Of a stretch of 8,120 bases of DNA, positions 5,846 through 8,120 are shown piece by piece. The notes under the pieces were generated by a model. It had not been told where the DNA came from and made no database searches. It saw only the letters and a program-made list of their open reading frames with translations. The stretch is taken from positions 1 through 8,120 of the forward strand of contig JAGDMJ010000135.1 of NCBI GenBank assembly GCA_017860555.1, written 5' to 3'. Each line of letters opens with the position of its first letter. Position 1 is the first letter of the stretch. A program made the translations under genes and the position numbers. The stretch comes from Bacteroidota bacterium. Its GTDB lineage: Bacteria > Bacteroidota > Ignavibacteria > UBA10030 > UBA6906.

Positions 5846-6619
5846 TCACGGGGTTCTGTGGACGTCCCTGACCGAAGCCTGCGCGGTGGGGACCAGGACG
5901 ACTTCAAGGATATTCACATGCGGCGGCCGGGTTGCACAGAAAAGGATAGCCTCGGCTACATCATCACCGTTCAGGGGACGCATGTCGGCATATACCTTTT
6001 TCGCGCGCTCTTTGTCGCCGTGAAAGCGCACCTCGCTGAACTCTGTTTCCACAAGGCCGGGGTCCACGGAACTGACGCGCACCTGGGTGCCGAGCAGGTC
6101 CATTTTCATCCCCTGATTGAGCGCGCGCACCGCGAACTTGGAGGCACAGTACACGTTCCCACCGGGGTACAGTTGCCGCCCCGCAATAGATCCAATATTG
6201 ACAACGTGGCCCCGGTTCCTTTGGACCATGCCGGGAAGGACGGCACGGCTCACGTAGAGCAGCCCCTTGACGTTCGTGTCGATCATCTCCTCCCAGTCCT
6301 GGATCTTCCCTTCCTGTATCTTGTCCAGTCCCCGGCTCAGCCCGGCATTGTTCACCAGGATGTCGATCGCCTGCCACTCCTCGGGAAGCGAAGCAAAAAC
6401 GTTCTCCACATCACGTTGGCGAGTCACGTCCAGGCACATGGAGTGAACCTTCACGCGGTAACGCTCGCGGATCGTCCTGGCCACGTTCTCAAGCCGTTCT
6501 CCCCGGCGCGCGGAGAGAATCAGCGCGCTTCCTTCCCTGGCGAAGACCTCGGCGCAGGCTGCTCCAATGCCGCTGCTTGCACCGGTAATGCAGACGATCT
6601 TATCCTTCACGGATTCCAT
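5846..6619 (-). CDS. Short-chain dehydrogenase/reductase, YdfG-like (NADP-dependent hydroxy acid dehydrogenase)
   Basis: This is a 257-residue classical SDR. It shows the cofactor motif TGASSGIG at 12-19, a basic pair Arg38-Arg39 after the second strand that favours NADP(H), NNAG at 90-93, and the catalytic tetrad Asn116, Ser144, Tyr157 and Lys161 (YCASK). Several blocks match E. coli YdfG closely as I recall it: EW.AIDILVNNAGL, the DWE-MIDTN-KGL segment, VLPGMV.RN.GH, and TEFS.VRF.GD near residue 192. YdfG oxidises L-allo-threonine, serine and 3-hydroxy acids and reduces malonic semialdehyde. The same substrate class is likely here but not proven. The start at 6619 has AGGGG five bases upstream and lies 15 bp after the M49 peptidase stop, so the two are probably co-transcribed. 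No metabolic link to the neighbouring murB is evident. Confidence 0.95.
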   Translation of the reverse strand: MESVKDKIVCITGASSGIGAACAEVFAREGSALILSARRGERLENVARTIRERYRVKVHSMCLDVTRQRDVENVFASLPEEWQAIDILVNNAGLSRGLDKIQEGKIQDWEEMIDTNVKGLLYVSRAVLPGMVQRNRGHVVNIGSIAGRQLYPGGNVYCASKFAVRALNQGMKMDLLGTQVRVSSVDPGLVETEFSEVRFHGDKERAKKVYADMRPLNGDDVAEAILFCATRPPHVNILEVVLVPTAQASVRDVHRTP

Positions 6620-6634
6620 GACGACCCCTGATGG

Positions 6635-8120
6635 TTATGGAGAGAGGGGGAAGTGCGGCTCGATGTCCACCGGGATGGCGGCCAGGCGGTCCAGCACGCG
6701 CCGCATCGGCGGCCGAATCACGGCGCCGCGATCGAGCATCTGTTTGGCACTGGCATAGTCGCCCTGCGCCTGGATGGTCATGATCTCGCCGGTCAGCTTT
6801 CGCGCGGCATCCTTGATGCGGTCGAAGTTCACCCGGAACGTGCCTGCCGATTCATCGTATTCGAACGCTCCTGCATCCATGAGATAGTTGAACTGGAGCG
6901 CCATTCCCCTGCCGTGCGCCTCGGTGATGCCGAACCGGACGGAGCGGAAGACGCCAGCCAGGAAGGTCACATACATCGGCTGCTCCATGGACGAGTCCAC
7001 GACGCCCCGATCGATCAGGTACTGAAGCGCGAAGAGGCCGGAGATATCCGCCTTCGCTTCCTCGAATGCCGAGCTGAGATCTTTCATCTCCTGGCGGGCC
7101 GTGGTCTTGCGCCCCTGCACCGTGATATTGTGCGGGCCAAGCCCGTGCATCAACTCATGAGCCAGGATATGGGTGAAGAAAGGCTCGAACGCGATCCTTG
7201 GCTGCTGCGCCGGGTCGATCGCCACGCGCGCGATCGGCGTGAGAATCTCCCGGAACTTCGCCTCCTGGACATTCTTCAGCATGACGCGCTTGCTCCCCAT
7301 GGCGCCGGTGATCCGCTCGTCGTTGGGAAGATTGAATGCCGCTGTCTGCACGCCGGCGCGCGCTTCTCCGCCGGTCGCCACTTCGTCCACGACACGGATC
7401 GGGGCCAGTGCGCCGAGTTTCGGGTTCCGATACCGCGGATCGATGGGCAGGTTGTTTTCGATCTCCTGGAGCTTCGAGGCAAACCGTTCCAAACGTGCCG
7501 TTTCCTCGTTGTCCCTGAGCGCAATGAAGGCCTCGAACGCGGCTTTATAATTGTAGAGTTTGTCCATGTACACTTCATACGGGCCGATCGTCGGCTCGAT
7601 CGGGCTGTCCAGCTTCATCCACGCGACGTCGCTCTCGTAGTAATCGTTGCTCAGGAAGGCGTCCGCACGCTTCAGCAGATACTCCCGCAGACTGGCGTTG
7701 TCGGTGAGCGCGGCAGCATCACGAAGGATCCCGGCGGCTGGGGCGAGCAGTTCGGCGTATTCCTGGCTGTAGGGTACGATGACAAGCTTGCCGGCATTGT
7801 CCCGCCGGATCGTCGTGAAAAATCCCGTGGCTTGCCTTCTCTGGGATTCAGGCAATGTGTTGACCCAGGCGTTGAACTCCTCCTGGCTCATGTCATCGGG
7901 ATAGTAATTCGCATGCGGCGGCCGCTTCGGGACCTCCGGCACGAAAGCGGAGTCGTGATCCAGATTGGACCAGGGACCCATGTTGATATTGAAATAATGG
8001 AGCATCTCCTTCCCGTCCGGCGACGCATCTGCCTGGAGCTTGCGGAGGAGTTCTTCGTTGCCGCTCCATGCCTGCCGGAGATAGAGCCTGTCAAAGATCT
8101 TCGTGACTTCGATCAGCCTG
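6635..8120 (-). CDS. Zinc peptidase of the M49 (dipeptidyl peptidase III-like) family (partial, N-terminus beyond right edge)
   Basis: A frame of 494 complete codons is open from the right edge to the TAA at 6635-6637. The visible protein begins RLIEVTKIFDRLYLRQAWSG. Since bacterial short-form relatives run to about 550 residues, roughly the first 50 to 70 residues, including any signal peptide, are missing. The zinc site is HELMH (7145-7159) followed by GLGPH, with the second motif EEAKAD (7046-7063) supplying the third ligand, probably the second Glu (7058-7060). A TEAHGRG segment (His at 6914-6916) matches the conserved His region of DPP III. The early IN.GPW.NLD segment is also typical of the family. 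Such enzymes cleave dipeptides from peptide N-termini, but many bacterial short forms are untested. The motif is the pentapeptide HExxH, not the hexapeptide HExxGH of eukaryotic DPP III. It is the first gene of the apparent operon with the dehydrogenase, 15 bp apart. Confidence 0.9.
   Translation of the reverse strand, partial: RLIEVTKIFDRLYLRQAWSGNEELLRKLQADASPDGKEMLHYFNINMGPWSNLDHDSAFVPEVPKRPPHANYYPDDMSQEEFNAWVNTLPESQRRQATGFFTTIRRDNAGKLVIVPYSQEYAELLAPAAGILRDAAALTDNASLREYLLKRADAFLSNDYYESDVAWMKLDSPIEPTIGPYEVYMDKLYNYKAAFEAFIALRDNEETARLERFASKLQEIENNLPIDPRYRNPKLGALAPIRVVDEVATGGEARAGVQTAAFNLPNDERITGAMGSKRVMLKNVQEAKFREILTPIARVAIDPAQQPRIAFEPFFTHILAHELMHGLGPHNITVQGRKTTARQEMKDLSSAFEEAKADISGLFALQYLIDRGVVDSSMEQPMYVTFLAGVFRSVRFGITEAHGRGMALQFNYLMDAGAFEYDESAGTFRVNFDRIKDAARKLTGEIMTIQAQGDYASAKQMLDRGAVIRPPMRRVLDRLAAIPVDIEPHFPLSP

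Noticed and set aside
5833..5907. Longer start at 5907 for the small protein upstream of murB
   Set aside because: The added segment is Arg/Ser/Pro-rich shadow sequence overlapping the dehydrogenase C-terminus.
5858..6631. A 257-codon open frame on the plus strand opposite the dehydrogenase
   Set aside because: It mirrors a well-supported SDR with full catalytic motifs; long antisense frames are common in G+C-rich coding DNA, and its product shows no recognisable domain.
1..8120. CRISPR array, tRNA/rRNA genes, insertion sequences or a defence island
   Set aside because: Reading both strands showed no spaced repeats, RNA gene signatures, transposase motifs or defence-gene domains; the genes are mainly housekeeping enzymes.

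Overview
The window is a stretch of what looks like an ordinary bacterial chromosome. All nine protein genes lie on the minus strand, tightly packed, and by eye the G+C content is above 50%. A class D beta-lactamase with an export signal and a type I MurB point to a Gram-negative-type bacterium. The mix of a short pentapeptide-motif M49 peptidase, a YdfG-like dehydrogenase and few strong Shine-Dalgarno sites would fit the Bacteroidota/Ignavibacteriota/Calditrichota neighbourhood. That placement is a weak inference, because nothing here is a lineage marker. I see no transposase, integrase, tRNA, rRNA or CRISPR array.

In transcription order (right to left) the window begins inside a zinc peptidase of the DPP III (M49) type (6635-8120, its N-terminus beyond the window). 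Next come a YdfG-like short-chain dehydrogenase (5846-6619), an unrecognised 87-residue protein (5569-5832) and murB (4508-5572). These four are separated by 15 bp, 13 bp and a 4-bp start/stop overlap, so they look like one operon. A 150-bp gap follows, holding a hairpin and a possible 32-codon ORF that runs into the start of a HAD-family phosphatase (3746-4357). After it come a small cupin (3320-3688), an OXA-type class D beta-lactamase (2402-3205), a two-CBS-domain protein (1734-2168) and the N-terminal three quarters of priA (1-1676, running off the left edge).

The functions are mostly housekeeping: cell-wall precursor synthesis (MurB), replication restart (PriA), NADP-linked oxidoreduction, phosphatase and peptidase activity. 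The beta-lactamase is the one accessory-type gene. Its active-site motifs fall on the same residue numbers as in OXA-10 once the start at 3205 is used. The longest gene-free gap (2169-2401) holds a purine-rich (pyrimidine-rich in the transcript) low-complexity tract with a degenerate 7-bp repeat. A second intergenic gap (3689-3745) holds a CACAGATGAA-type direct repeat of a kind that recurs in many bacterial genomes.

I did not find a convincing new multi-gene system. The observations most worth following up are the beta-lactamase and its upstream palindrome, the small coupled protein before murB, the short coupled ORF before the HAD gene, and the intergenic repeats.
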